Notes under the pieces: model-generated
Databases searched by the model: none
Seen by the model: the letters and a program-made list of their open reading frames with translations, nothing else
What the model was told of the DNA's origin: nothing
In this document: in pieces, positions 17,776 through 26,258 of the stretch
Layout of the letters: the number at the start of each line of letters is the position of its first letter
How positions within the stretch are numbered: the first letter of the stretch is position 1
From: Lachnospiraceae bacterium
Lineage (GTDB): Bacteria; Bacillota; Clostridia; Lachnospirales; Lachnospiraceae
Direction of reading: 5' to 3'
Assembly: GCA_910575075.1 (NCBI GenBank)
Contig: CAJTCY010000020.1
Span: 1-64,000 of the forward strand
Length of the DNA stretch: 64,000 nucleotides
Translations under genes and position numbers: made by a program

Positions 17776-19038
17776 ATGACACAAAAATTATTTACCAAAA
17801 ACTTTGTGCTTCTGATTTTAGGGCAAGTAACTTCTTTGTTTGGTAACTTTATTTTAAAACTTGCATTATCTATGTATGTTTTGGAGGTAACTGGTTCTGC
17901 AGCTATATTTGCAGGGATATTATCCATAGCGACAATTCCGACTATATTGTTATCACCATTTGGAGGTATTCTCTCTGATCGGGCAAATAGAAGAAACATC
18001 ATGGTTGCATTAGACATATTATCTTGCATATCAGTTTTGGGTGCGGCGTTCTTGTTATCAGAAAAGAATGACTTTACAGTAATAAGTATTTTGCTTATAA
18101 TACTGTCTATTTTGGGAGCTTTTGAAACGCCCAATGTACAGGCATGTATCCCAACAATGCTAACTGGCGATAACATAATGAAAGGGAATGCTGTTGTAAA
18201 TCAAGTGGCGTCTTTGTCCTATCTTATTGCACCGATAATCGGCAGTATATTATATTCTATGTTTGGTTTAAAACCAGTCATGTATGCAAGTATTGTCTGC
18301 TTCTTTATTACCGCTTTGTTTGAATGTTTTATAAAATTGAGTTATGAACGGTTACCTAACAGTCAGAATGTTTTTTCCATGATTAAGCAAGATTTTTCTT
18401 TAAGTATGCGATTCATTTTCAAGGAGCAGTCTGATATTGTAAAAATGTTGTTATTAGCTTCTCTTTCAAGATTTTTTGTAATGGGTATTACTGTAGTTGG
18501 ATTGCCGTATATTGTACGTACCGTTCTTGGATTAAACGCAAGATATTATGGTGCTGCGGAAAGCGCATTAGCGGTTGCAACAATTATAGGAAGTATAGCT
18601 GCCGGAGTTCTTACCGGGAAATTGAAAACACATAAATTATCATTAGTGCTTGCATCTTTGGGACTGTTTATTATTCCTGCTGGTATAGCATTCCTTTTTC
18701 CGGTCAATACCGTCGTGATTTACATAATCAATGTAGTTTCGTTTTGCGGTATGCAGATTGCCGTAAGTATTTTTTCAATTTTTGCCGTTTCCCTTATACA
18801 GCAAAAGACGCCAAATCATTTGATTGGAAAAGTTATGGCATATACATCTACAATCACTTTATGTATTCAGCCAATAGGGCAGATAATATATGGTTTTTTG
18901 TTTGACGGACTTAGCGATATGATTTATTTTGTGCTAATTCCTACCGGCATAATTGTATGTGCTATTGGAATACTGGCAACCGGGTTCTTTAGAAACATGG
19001 AAAAAAATCAGGAGGATATAGTTGATCTGAAAGCATAA
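17776..19038 (+). CDS. MFS efflux transporter
   Basis: A 420-residue polytopic membrane protein with about 12 hydrophobic segments. The loop after helix 2 has SPFGGILSDRANRR, the A-type motif of the major facilitator superfamily (G-x-L-x-D-R-x-x-R-R). Overall it resembles the macrolide-efflux-like (Mef/Bmr3-type) exporters of Firmicutes. It is co-transcribed with the TetR gene. Proton-coupled export of a drug or metabolite is likely; the substrate is unknown. Confidence 0.85.
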   Translation: MTQKLFTKNFVLLILGQVTSLFGNFILKLALSMYVLEVTGSAAIFAGILSIATIPTILLSPFGGILSDRANRRNIMVALDILSCISVLGAAFLLSEKNDFTVISILLIILSILGAFETPNVQACIPTMLTGDNIMKGNAVVNQVASLSYLIAPIIGSILYSMFGLKPVMYASIVCFFITALFECFIKLSYERLPNSQNVFSMIKQDFSLSMRFIFKEQSDIVKMLLLASLSRFFVMGITVVGLPYIVRTVLGLNARYYGAAESALAVATIIGSIAAGVLTGKLKTHKLSLVLASLGLFIIPAGIAFLFPVNTVVIYIINVVSFCGMQIAVSIFSIFAVSLIQQKTPNHLIGKVMAYTSTITLCIQPIGQIIYGFLFDGLSDMIYFVLIPTGIIVCAIGILATGFFRNMEKNQEDIVDLKA

Positions 19039-19667
19039 ATTGGTAGTCATATTGGGAGTTTTTGGGGGCAAGAAAAAATCCCGGTTGCATACGCCAATAA
19101 GGCACAGAGGGCGTTTTGTATTAAAATGGCTGACCGCAATACATTAAAAAACATAAAAAAGCGATACATATATTTACATTTTAGCGGGCGTGCTGCGTTT
19201 CACAACAAATGTGGATTGCAGCGCGCCCGCTTTTTCTGCCTGCGGGAGACAAGATGTTTCCCTTTCAGACAGGAAAAGAAACGGCATAAGAAAAAAGGAC
19301 ATTAAACCACACCCGATAAAAAGCAGCCAGTACGGCTGCGCTTTGCTGGGTGTTTTCTGTTGTTCAAGGAAAGGACAGGCCATCCCGCGGGAACCCCTCC
19401 AGGGAAGCCCAGGGATGGCGCCGGTAGGCTGCCGGGGAGGCCGGAACGAAATGCTGTCCCCAGGGAAGGGGAAGCCATGGGCAACAGACGGGCAGGGAAC
19501 GGACTCCCGCCATCCAGAGAAAAACACCATATCCATTCTGTACATACCGCAGTTCCTTCCAAGGGGACAGCGGTATTTTTTTATTCGACACATTTCTATC
19601 TTTTCCCCCGACAGGCTACAAAAGAATACATAATTTTCACATCAGGCATCTCTGGGCGCAGCTTGGC
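19039..19667 (+). other. Gene-free, GC-rich junction region
   Basis: About 630 bp with no supported gene. AGCGGGCG (19183-19190) pairs with CGCCCGCT (19224-19231) followed by a T-run, a terminator-like hairpin. Base composition changes here from AT-rich cargo to GC-rich phage/recombinase DNA that continues to about 23.7 kb. Several overlapping open frames at 19190-19800 on both strands have no start signals and are taken as chance. The lysin frame below is open upstream of its first ATG, so this region may contain the scar of its truncation. Confidence 0.45.
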
Positions 19668-20660
19668 ATGGGGTACACGATGGATGCTTTCCGCAAGGCG
19701 GTCAAGGCGGCGATGGACGGTGCGTCCTCCGGCGGCAGCGGCACAGATGGATACACGAAGATCATGGGAAATGCAGTGGCAACGGCGGAGCAGATGAAGG
19801 CTTATCTCAAAGCGAAGAATCCGGACGTGGAGCAGTCTGTCCTTGATATGGTCCCGCTGTATCTTTCCGAGGGAAAGGCAGAGGGAGTGCGGGGCGATAT
19901 TGCTTTCGCGCAGTCCTGTCTTGAGACCGGGAACTTCACTTTCTCTGGCTCTGCGGTCACGCTTTCACAGAACAATTTCTGCGGCATGGGCGTGACTTCT
20001 AACGGGGTAAAGGGAAATTCCTTTGACACGCCGCAGCTCGGCATCCGGGCGCAGGTGCAGCATTTGAAAGCCTACGCTTCCGCAGATGCGCTGAAGAACG
20101 CCTGCATTGACCCGCGGTTCAAATATGTCACCAGGGGCTGTGCGGAATATGCGGAGTGGCTTGGGCAGAAAGAAAATCCGGATGGGAAAGGATGGGCGGC
20201 GGGAGCCGGCTATGGGGAGAAAATCCTCGCCATCCTGAAAGGCATCCTCGGCACGGCGGGAGGGGATTCTTCCGCTCCTGCAGGGAACGAAAGCTGGCAC
20301 CACGTCCGCAAGACCTGGGCAGACGCCAAATCTCAGAAGGGGGCGTTCAAGTCGCTTTCCAATGCGAAGAAATGTGCAGATGAGAATCCCGGCCATTCCG
20401 TTTTTGATGAATCCGGGAAAGCGGTGTACACCACGGCGGCAGCGTTCCAGCCATATCTGGTGCGGGTATCCATCTCTGACCTTAATATCCGCAAAGGACC
20501 TGGCACTGACCACGCCAAGACTGGGGAATATACGGGAATCGGCACGTTCACAATCGTGGAGGAAGCAGACGGGAAAGGCGCATCCAAGTGGGGACTGCTG
20601 AAATCCTATCAGGAGAACCGCAATGGATGGATAAGTTTGGATTTTGCAGAAAGAGTGTAA
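19668..20660 (+). CDS. Phage-type lysin: glucosaminidase plus SH3b, possibly 5'-truncated
   Basis: 330 residues. Residues about 35-195 match the LytG/Acm-type glucosaminidase fold (GDIAFAQSCLETGNF with the catalytic Glu, then NNFCGMGVT, then GIRAQVQHLKAYAS). A Gly/Ser linker follows, and residues 265-330 are an SH3b cell-wall-binding domain (VSISDLNIRKGPGTDH … GWISLDFAERV). The first ATG has no ribosome site and the frame stays open upstream, so an N-terminal domain has probably been lost. It would degrade peptidoglycan as a prophage endolysin. It has no signal peptide. A rho-independent terminator follows. Confidence 0.7.
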   Translation: MGYTMDAFRKAVKAAMDGASSGGSGTDGYTKIMGNAVATAEQMKAYLKAKNPDVEQSVLDMVPLYLSEGKAEGVRGDIAFAQSCLETGNFTFSGSAVTLSQNNFCGMGVTSNGVKGNSFDTPQLGIRAQVQHLKAYASADALKNACIDPRFKYVTRGCAEYAEWLGQKENPDGKGWAAGAGYGEKILAILKGILGTAGGDSSAPAGNESWHHVRKTWADAKSQKGAFKSLSNAKKCADENPGHSVFDESGKAVYTTAAAFQPYLVRVSISDLNIRKGPGTDHAKTGEYTGIGTFTIVEEADGKGASKWGLLKSYQENRNGWISLDFAERV

Positions 20661-20683
20661 CCGGACACCGAAAGACAGAAACA

Positions 20684-20727
20684 GCAGGCCCGCGGCATTT
20701 ACCTTGTGCTGCGGGCCGCTTTTTTTG
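20684..20727 (+). terminator. Rho-independent terminator after lysin gene
   Basis: GGCCCGC (20687-20693) pairs with GCGGGCC (20711-20717), extended by imperfect pairs, and is followed by a run of seven T. It closes the lysin transcription unit. Confidence 0.75.
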
Positions 20728-20912
20728 TGGGCGTAGATTACACAAGAAAAGTGGGAAAAGATTGTGCATCTTATGGCGCAGAAATGAGTGGATAATACTC
20801 CGAATCCGATTTAACATGGCACTACCAAAAATAAAAGGAGGGACACGCTTATGGAGAAACAGAAGAAAATACCATGCCCGCCACGCAGGGGGCGGCGGAA
20901 GGAGGGATGCTG

Positions 20913-21191
20913 ATGTTTACGGCAAAGGAACGCGCGCTTCTCACTTCACCTTACTTCCGGCTCATCCGCCAGGTGGATGATTTCTATGAAATCCAGTCCA
21001 GATGCACGAAGCACTGCTGGGTTGTCCAGAAACTTTCTTATGACCGGCATCCGGTCCGTATTTACCACAAGCACACGAAGGGGACGGCCTACTACCATAA
21101 ACATGGCCACGCAGACACAGTGGCGTCCGCCGTCCGCCAGATCAAGAGCCACGACGTATGGCAGATGAATGGGAGGCAGGCAATGGCGTAA
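20913..21191 (+). CDS. Hypothetical basic protein of recombinase module
   Basis: 92 residues. ATG 20913 is chosen because AAGGAGG at 20899-20905 is well spaced for it. The protein is basic and rich in His (RIYHKHTKGTAYYHKHGH) with no known domain. It heads a GC-rich set of small genes leading to the intact serine recombinase, the usual accessory position in Clostridia recombination modules. Function not recognised. Confidence 0.55.
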   Translation: MFTAKERALLTSPYFRLIRQVDDFYEIQSRCTKHCWVVQKLSYDRHPVRIYHKHTKGTAYYHKHGHADTVASAVRQIKSHDVWQMNGRQAMA

Positions 21192-21412
21192 AAGCCGGTG
21201 CGAATAGTGGCAAGCCTGCGGCATTTTAAACGATGCTGCAGGCTTTTTTTATTTTACGGGTATCCAAAACGGCCCGCAAATCTCCGTATGTTGAGGAGGT
21301 TCATCTGCCGGCGGGATTCCAATCCGGAAAATGAACAGGGACAGCAGGATTTTTTCAAAAATACCCCGCCAGACAGCAGCCTGAATCTCCGTATAGTGAG
21401 GAGGTGCGAGAC

Positions 21413-21808
21413 ATGACGGATGGAGATATGGAAAGGATCAGCGGGCTAAAAAAGCAAGGCAAGAGCGCAGCCGCAATCGCGGAAACGCTCGGCCTGCCAT
21501 TAAATACAGTGAAGTCCTACCTGCGGAGGCATCCGGGGACATCGGATTCCCACATCTGCCCGCAGTGCGGGAAAGCGGTCACGCAGAACAAAGGCAGGAA
21601 GGAAAAGCGGTTCTGCTCGGATAAATGCCGGATGGCGTGGTGGAGGGCGCACCAGCCGGAGATGGATAAAAAAGCATATTACACGCTGGTGTGCCAGCAG
21701 TGCGGGAAGGAGTTTGTGAGCTATGGGAACAAAGGGCGGAAGTTCTGCAGCCGGGAATGCTACGGGAAGCACAGGCGGAAACCTGCCGGGGCAGTATTCG
21801 GCGGATAA
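21413..21808 (+). CDS. Sigma-like HTH protein with two zinc-ribbon motifs
   Basis: 131 residues from ATG 21413, with GAGGAGG just upstream. The N-terminus (ISGLKKQGKSAAAIAETLGL, then PLNTVKSYLRRH) is a sigma-region-4-like helix-turn-helix. Two cysteine clusters follow: CPQCGK … FCSDKC and CQQCGK … FCSREC. Such small HTH/zinc proteins sit upstream of large serine recombinases in Clostridia mobile elements and may regulate or assist them. The 23-bp block around its ribosome site is repeated about 100 bp upstream. Confidence 0.7.
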   Translation: MTDGDMERISGLKKQGKSAAAIAETLGLPLNTVKSYLRRHPGTSDSHICPQCGKAVTQNKGRKEKRFCSDKCRMAWWRAHQPEMDKKAYYTLVCQQCGKEFVSYGNKGRKFCSRECYGKHRRKPAGAVFGG

Positions 21809-21956
21809 CCTTATCACATACCGGGTGTCGCTCTCCCTGGTTGACCGGCTGGCATCGGAGGGCGCGCTCACGGCTGCGGAACGCAGGAAGGCTTACACAA
21901 TCATAGCAAAAAGGCACGGGCTTTCTCTGGACAGTATTTTTGCTGAAAATGCTTGA
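21723..21956 (+). CDS. Small recombinase-associated (SHOCT-like) protein
   Basis: The conserved part is the last 45 residues (YRVSLSLVDRLASEGALTAA … GLSLDSIF), matching the short proteins encoded before serine recombinases in Clostridia elements. The start is uncertain: the only ATG (21723) overlaps the HTH gene by 86 bp and has no clear ribosome site, so translation may begin at a later non-ATG codon. It probably works with the recombinase, for example as a directionality or accessory factor, but that is inferred from position. Confidence 0.55.
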   Translation: MGTKGGSSAAGNATGSTGGNLPGQYSADNLITYRVSLSLVDRLASEGALTAAERRKAYTIIAKRHGLSLDSIFAENA

Positions 21957-22029
21957 TATATCTGCGGTTCAGAGTGATTAATATGGTACGCCCAAAGTGG
22001 CAGGAATTGATACAAGGAGGGATGGAAAC

Positions 22030-23541
22030 ATGGGCAGGAAAGTGACGCAGGTGGACTTCGGGATGCCGGAGCTGCCGCGGGACAAGAACGTGGCCGCATA
22101 CTGCCGTGTATCGTCAGGCAGGGATGCCATGCTGCACTCGCTGGAGGCGCAGGTCAGCTATTACAGCGGGCTGATCCAGGGACACAGCGGGTGGGGGTAC
22201 GCCGGGGTATATGCGGATGAGGCGCGGACAGGGACGAAGGACACCAGGGAGAATTTCGTGCGCCTGCTTGATGACTGCAGGGCGGGGAAGATTGACATGG
22301 TGCTGACCAAATCGATCTCGCGCTTTGCCAGGAACACGGTGACGCTTCTGGAAACGGTGCGGGAGCTGAAACAGATCGGGGTGGATGTCTATTTCGAGGA
22401 ACAGAACATCCATTCCCTGAGTACGGACGGGGAGCTGATGCTGACGGTGCTTGCCTCCTATGCGCAGGAGGAGAGCCGGTCGGCGAGCGAGAACCAGAAA
22501 TGGCGCATCAAAAAGAATTTCGAGGAAGGGAAGCCCTGGAGCAGCACGCTTCTCGGCTACCGCAATGTAAACGGGCGGTATGAGATCGTGCCGGAGGAAG
22601 CGGAAACCGTGAGGATGATATTCGGCTGGTACCTGGAGGGGCTAGGCGCGACTGCCATCCGGAACCGCCTGAACGCCATGGGGATAAAGACACGGCTTGG
22701 GAACAGGTGGAGCAGGAGCCCTATCCTAAAACTGCTCCGCAATTACGCATACACGGGGAACCTGCTCCTGCAGAGGACCTACCGCGAGAACCACATCACG
22801 AAGAAGTGCATCATCAACAAAGGCGAAAAGCCGATGTACCATGCGGAAAACACCCATGCCGCCATCATTGACATGGACACGTTCAACCGGGTGCAGGAAG
22901 AGATGGAGCGGCGGGCGGAGCAGTTCAAGCATAAGAAAGGGGAGAAAACACCAACGAATCCTTTTTCCGGCCTGGTGCGGTGCTGCCGGTGCAGGAAGAA
23001 CTATGTGCGGTCCGGCTCGCCGTCATACCGGACATGGACCTGCAGGACGCGGAGGAGGGAAGGGATGAAAAACTGCGGAGCGGACATCATCCCGGAGGAT
23101 GAGCTTTTCCGGCTCACTGCCGAGGCCATCGGCGGCGAGGTCACGGAGGATGCCGTCAGGGATAAGATAACGGCTGTCAGGGCGGAGGAAAACCGCACCC
23201 TGGTATTCTGTTTAAGGAATGGGAAAGAAACCGTTAAACAGTGGAACGAGCATGAAACAGTCCATGTCTGCACGGAGGAGCAGAAGCGGCAGATCAGCCT
23301 GAAAAACTCCGGCCGGAAACAGACGGAGGAGCAGCGCAGGCAGCAGAGCGAGCGGATGAAGGAATACTGGAAAACCCACAAATTCACGGGGGAGCAGCTC
23401 CAGAAGATAAGGGAAAAGAGGAAGGCGTACTGGAATGACCGGGAGGCATCGGAGGCGCACAGGCAGAAGCTGAGCCGGATGATGAAGGAGATGCGCGCGG
23501 GGGATTCCGGAGACGGAAAGGAAGGTGACGGCAATGCCTAA
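22030..23541 (+). CDS. Large serine recombinase (intact)
   Basis: 503 residues from ATG 22030, with AAGGAGG at 22014-22020. The resolvase domain starts AAYCRVSSGRD (nucleophile S28) and includes KSISRFARNTV and QEESRSASEN. The Recombinase domain follows (LLGYRNVNGRYEIVPEEAET …), then a zinc ribbon (CCRCRKNY … WTCR … NCG). The C-terminal 75 residues contain two repeats, ISLKNSGRKQTEEQRRQ and FTGEQLQKIREKRKAYW, that resemble NUMOD3-type DNA-binding modules, an unusual tail. Integration and excision of the surrounding element is the expected role. The next recombinase fragment overlaps it by 8 bp. Confidence 0.85.
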   Translation: MGRKVTQVDFGMPELPRDKNVAAYCRVSSGRDAMLHSLEAQVSYYSGLIQGHSGWGYAGVYADEARTGTKDTRENFVRLLDDCRAGKIDMVLTKSISRFARNTVTLLETVRELKQIGVDVYFEEQNIHSLSTDGELMLTVLASYAQEESRSASENQKWRIKKNFEEGKPWSSTLLGYRNVNGRYEIVPEEAETVRMIFGWYLEGLGATAIRNRLNAMGIKTRLGNRWSRSPILKLLRNYAYTGNLLLQRTYRENHITKKCIINKGEKPMYHAENTHAAIIDMDTFNRVQEEMERRAEQFKHKKGEKTPTNPFSGLVRCCRCRKNYVRSGSPSYRTWTCRTRRREGMKNCGADIIPEDELFRLTAEAIGGEVTEDAVRDKITAVRAEENRTLVFCLRNGKETVKQWNEHETVHVCTEEQKRQISLKNSGRKQTEEQRRQQSERMKEYWKTHKFTGEQLQKIREKRKAYWNDREASEAHRQKLSRMMKEMRAGDSGDGKEGDGNA

Positions 23542-23746
23542 TGTGACAGTGATACCGGCGACCAGGAACCTGCATACGGGGGTGCGGAACGATGCCGTGG
23601 CGAAGCGGAGGACCGCCGGGTATGCCCGTGTCAGCACGGACAGCGAGGAGCAGCTCACCAGTTACGAGGCGCAGGTGGACTATTACACCAATTACATCAA
23701 ATCCCGGCCGGAATGGGAGTTTGTAAATGTGTATACGGAAATGTAA
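23534..23746 (+). pseudogene. Large serine recombinase, N-terminal fragment
   Basis: ATG 23534 overlaps the end of the intact recombinase, the usual tandem layout. The 70-residue product has RRTAGYARVSTDSEEQLTSY with the catalytic Ser, then ends at VNVYTEM and a stop, where intact relatives read VYTDEGISG. The rest of the catalytic domain and all DNA-binding parts are lost. The C-terminal fragment at 5027-5972 belongs to the same type. The sequence after the break contains AATTGATACAATCCGC, a word also seen near other repeats in the island. Confidence 0.75.
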
Positions 23747-23796
23747 ATCGCTTAATTGATACAATCCGCAAGCGGAAAATATAAGAAAACAAACGG

Positions 23797-23847
23797 AAAT
23801 CAAGGCTTTCGGCACATTTGATGTGACCGGGAGCCTTGATTTTTTTG
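23797..23847 (+). terminator. Rho-independent terminator at island right edge
   Basis: AAATCAAGGCT (23797-23807) pairs perfectly with AGCCTTGATTT (23832-23842), followed by more T residues. It closes the recombinase module before the LysR gene on the opposite strand. Confidence 0.75.
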
Positions 23848-23895
23848 TGGCCTGATATCATGCCGATGTAAAGGATGTTAATTTTTGAACCCACT

Positions 23896-23977
23896 TTGAG
23901 GGGTGGGTTCAGATTTGCACCCACCATTTGAAACCTTGCACCCACTTCACAAATGAAAGTGAACCCACCTTATTGTG
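23896..23977. repeat. ACCCAC-rich interspersed motif
   Basis: GAACCCAC (23897-23904) pairs with GTGGGTTC (23913-23920), and further ACCCAC units occur in GCACCCACC, GCACCCACT and GAACCCACC, roughly every 20-25 bp. It lies just past the end of the LysR gene. It has no T-run, so it is not a clear terminator. It may mark the right boundary of the inserted island. Confidence 0.45.
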
Positions 23978-23981
23978 CCTT

Positions 23982-24869
23982 TCAATCATCTAATCCCAAT
24001 TCAGTCTGTAGCTGACGAAGGAATTTGTCCGATGCCCTTGAGAATACCTGATATTTTTTCCATACGATGCACAGCCCGGCTTCCATCATGGGATGGAGCG
24101 GCTTAAAACAGAGATTGCTGTCGCCGGTTGTATTGATCAGTTTGTCAAGGGCAATCGCATATCCAAAGCCTTTTTTTACAAAGCGGGATGCATTGTAAAT
24201 CAAATCATAGGTAAGGACAATGTTCAGTTTGGAGATATCGGTTTTCAGCCATGCCGCCATTTCGCTGCTGTCCGCTGTCTGGTGCGACAGGATCAAAGGC
24301 TTGTCCCATAAATCTTCTGCACAGATAAATTCTTTTTCTGCTAAGGGGTTGTCCTTTCTCATCAGAACGCCCCATGTGTCTTTTATCGGGAGTTTCATGT
24401 AATCATATTTTACAATATCTACCGGCTCTACCAAAAGCCCAAAATCGATCAAGCCTTTATCCAGGCGCTCCATCACATGGGTGGCATCTCCACTATAGAT
24501 GTGATAGCGGATGAGTGGATATTTCTTTTGCAGGCTTTCTGCTGCCTGTGCCATGATCTGGATGGCGTCTGTTTCGCCGCCTCCGATGTAAATTTCTCCG
24601 CTGATATTCTCATCGGAAGCGCTCATTTCCGCTTTCGTTTTCTCCATCAGGTCAACCATTTCCTCTGCACGTTTGCGCAGAAGCATACCGTCTTCTGTAA
24701 GGGTGACTTTTTTGCTTCCACGGATCAGCAGTTGTTTTCCCAATTCTTTCTCTAAATCCTTGAGCTGCCGGGACAAAGGTGGCTGTGTCATATGTAAGGC
24801 TTCCGCCGCTTTCGTGATGCTTTCCTCCCGTGCAACCGTGAGAAAATATTGCAGTACACGGATATCCAT
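23982..24869 (-). CDS. LysR-family transcriptional regulator
   Basis: 295 residues, full length for the family. Residues 1-60 are the winged HTH (VLQYFLTVAREESITKAAEA, then LHMTQPPLSRQLKDLE). The rest is the periplasmic-binding-protein-like effector domain (GEIYIGGGETDAI, and later KGFGYAIALDKLI). It is transcribed away from the dehydratase operon. An ATAC-N7-GTAT box lies 56 bp upstream of its start and 24 bp from the operon -35, as expected for a LysR site. The same box and promoter recur at 30836-30902, so it probably controls both units. The ligand is unknown. Confidence 0.88.
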   Translation of the reverse strand: MDIRVLQYFLTVAREESITKAAEALHMTQPPLSRQLKDLEKELGKQLLIRGSKKVTLTEDGMLLRKRAEEMVDLMEKTKAEMSASDENISGEIYIGGGETDAIQIMAQAAESLQKKYPLIRYHIYSGDATHVMERLDKGLIDFGLLVEPVDIVKYDYMKLPIKDTWGVLMRKDNPLAEKEFICAEDLWDKPLILSHQTADSSEMAAWLKTDISKLNIVLTYDLIYNASRFVKKGFGYAIALDKLINTTGDSNLCFKPLHPMMEAGLCIVWKKYQVFSRASDKFLRQLQTELGLDD

Positions 24870-24924
24870 TTGAAAATCCTCCCGTCTTGATTTTGTTTAT
24901 ACGCCTATTGTATCAAAAATTCGC

Positions 24925-24991
24925 ATACCTTTCAAGTATGGAATGGCATATAATATATGTATTTGATATTTTGCAAGAAAGGACGTATAAT
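24925..24991 (+). promoter_or_regulatory. LysR-type box and promoter of the dehydratase operon
   Basis: ATACCTTTCAAGTAT (24925-24939) is an inverted repeat fitting the T-N11-A LysR rule. TTGATA (24963-24968) and TATAAT (24986-24991) are separated by 17 bp. The same order, with identical 23-bp and 17-bp gaps, is found at 30836-30902. Activation by the divergent LysR protein is inferred. Confidence 0.7.
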
Positions 24992-25016
24992 TTGGAATAG
25001 TAAGGGAGGTAATTTC

Positions 25017-26258
25017 ATGCAGAAACCGAACGTAAAAAATATGCACTTATATGTGGAGGCAAAGGGTGCGTTAACCACGGCAGAACAATATCTGCCGGCC
25101 TTTCCTGAAATACAGTATTTTGTCCAGTGCATTGAAAAATATTTTGAGGGATGGGATATGGAGGGAAGTGAGCCTAAGATTTTTGTTATCGGTTCCAGTC
25201 TGCCGGAAGAAATTATCCATGCCTGCAAGAAAAACGCCTGCTGGGTATTAGGCGGAAGTTCCCATATGGCATCACTTGCTGATTACGCAGTGCCGAGAGA
25301 CACAGACCCCGTCAGCAAATCCAGTTTAGGATATCTGCTTGGCGAAGATAGGAAAGTCCAGACCAGGGATTTTATTATTGTCCCGCTTGTGAGTGACAGC
25401 AGCAGGAAGGTGGCATACATATTGGAGTCGGCCGGAAAGCAGGTATTCACGGTTGATATTCCTCCATCCAAGGATGATGGGGCTGCGTTAGAGTATTGCC
25501 GTCAAATATATAGATGTATCCATCGGCTTGGATGGATTACAAGGCAGGCAGTGACGGAAGGAAGATTAAAAAAGGCGCACAGGGATATTTCCGGTGCATA
25601 CAGGCAGCTCGTGTACTTTGATATGCTGGCAGATGAAAAGCCGGGAGTAGTCAGTGGAATCTGCCGGATGCTGATATTTTTCAGTTACTACTGTACAGAC
25701 AGCGTAGAAGAATGGGCGAAGCGGCTTTCCATGTTAAATGGGCGGATTAAAAAAGAGCAGAAGGGAGAATTTATGGGGAGCAAAGGCAGCATTCTGATTG
25801 CGGGTTCCCCTGTTTATTTCCCCAATTATAAGATTCCGTTTTTGGCGCAGGAGATAGGTTTCCATATTGCCGGATGTGCTGATTACACGAATTTGAAGGC
25901 TCTGCTTAAAAGTGTGCCGCAGGAGTCTGAAAGTCTGCCATTCCGTACTCTTTTGAAGGCGCGGTATCAGGCGGACTGTTCCCCGGCATATCCGAACAAT
26001 GATGTATATGTCCGTGCGGTTTGTCAGTTGCTTTCAAGGAAAAAGGTGGACGGGGTTATCTACCATGTGCTGAAGGGGCAGATTGAATATGATTTCGAGC
26101 TGAACCGGCTGGAAGAGATATTTGCTAAATGTGAAGTTCCCTTCATACGGCTGGAAACGGACTATAATCCGCAGGATATTGAACAGCTCCGGCTCCGCAT
26201 GGAGGCATTTGCAGAAATCCTTCAGCAAAACCGTCATAGGAAGGAGAGGCAGATATGA
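25017..26258 (+). CDS. 2-hydroxyacyl-CoA dehydratase/double-cubane-like protein lacking cluster cysteines
   Basis: 413 residues, with GGGAGG upstream of ATG 25017. It is homologous over its length to the protein at 28045-29349 (HgdB/BcrC/YjiM family): shared blocks include AVPRD, ILIAGSPVYFPNYKIPFLAQ, KVDGVIYHVLKG and ETDYNPQDIEQLRLRMEAF. The cysteines that should hold the iron-sulfur cluster are replaced: VPRDAC is VPRDTD (D97), TCDC is VSDS (S126, S128), RLCSG is VLGGS, and RGCLVYD is KGQIEYD. It may be a non-catalytic subunit paired with the Cys-bearing paralogue. It overlaps the next gene by 4 bp. Confidence 0.75.
   Translation: MQKPNVKNMHLYVEAKGALTTAEQYLPAFPEIQYFVQCIEKYFEGWDMEGSEPKIFVIGSSLPEEIIHACKKNACWVLGGSSHMASLADYAVPRDTDPVSKSSLGYLLGEDRKVQTRDFIIVPLVSDSSRKVAYILESAGKQVFTVDIPPSKDDGAALEYCRQIYRCIHRLGWITRQAVTEGRLKKAHRDISGAYRQLVYFDMLADEKPGVVSGICRMLIFFSYYCTDSVEEWAKRLSMLNGRIKKEQKGEFMGSKGSILIAGSPVYFPNYKIPFLAQEIGFHIAGCADYTNLKALLKSVPQESESLPFRTLLKARYQADCSPAYPNNDVYVRAVCQLLSRKKVDGVIYHVLKGQIEYDFELNRLEEIFAKCEVPFIRLETDYNPQDIEQLRLRMEAFAEILQQNRHRKERQI

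Noticed and set aside
19174-19800. Several overlapping frames on both strands
   Set aside because: They overlap each other, lack ribosome sites and have arbitrary Pro/Arg-rich composition typical of chance frames in GC-rich DNA.
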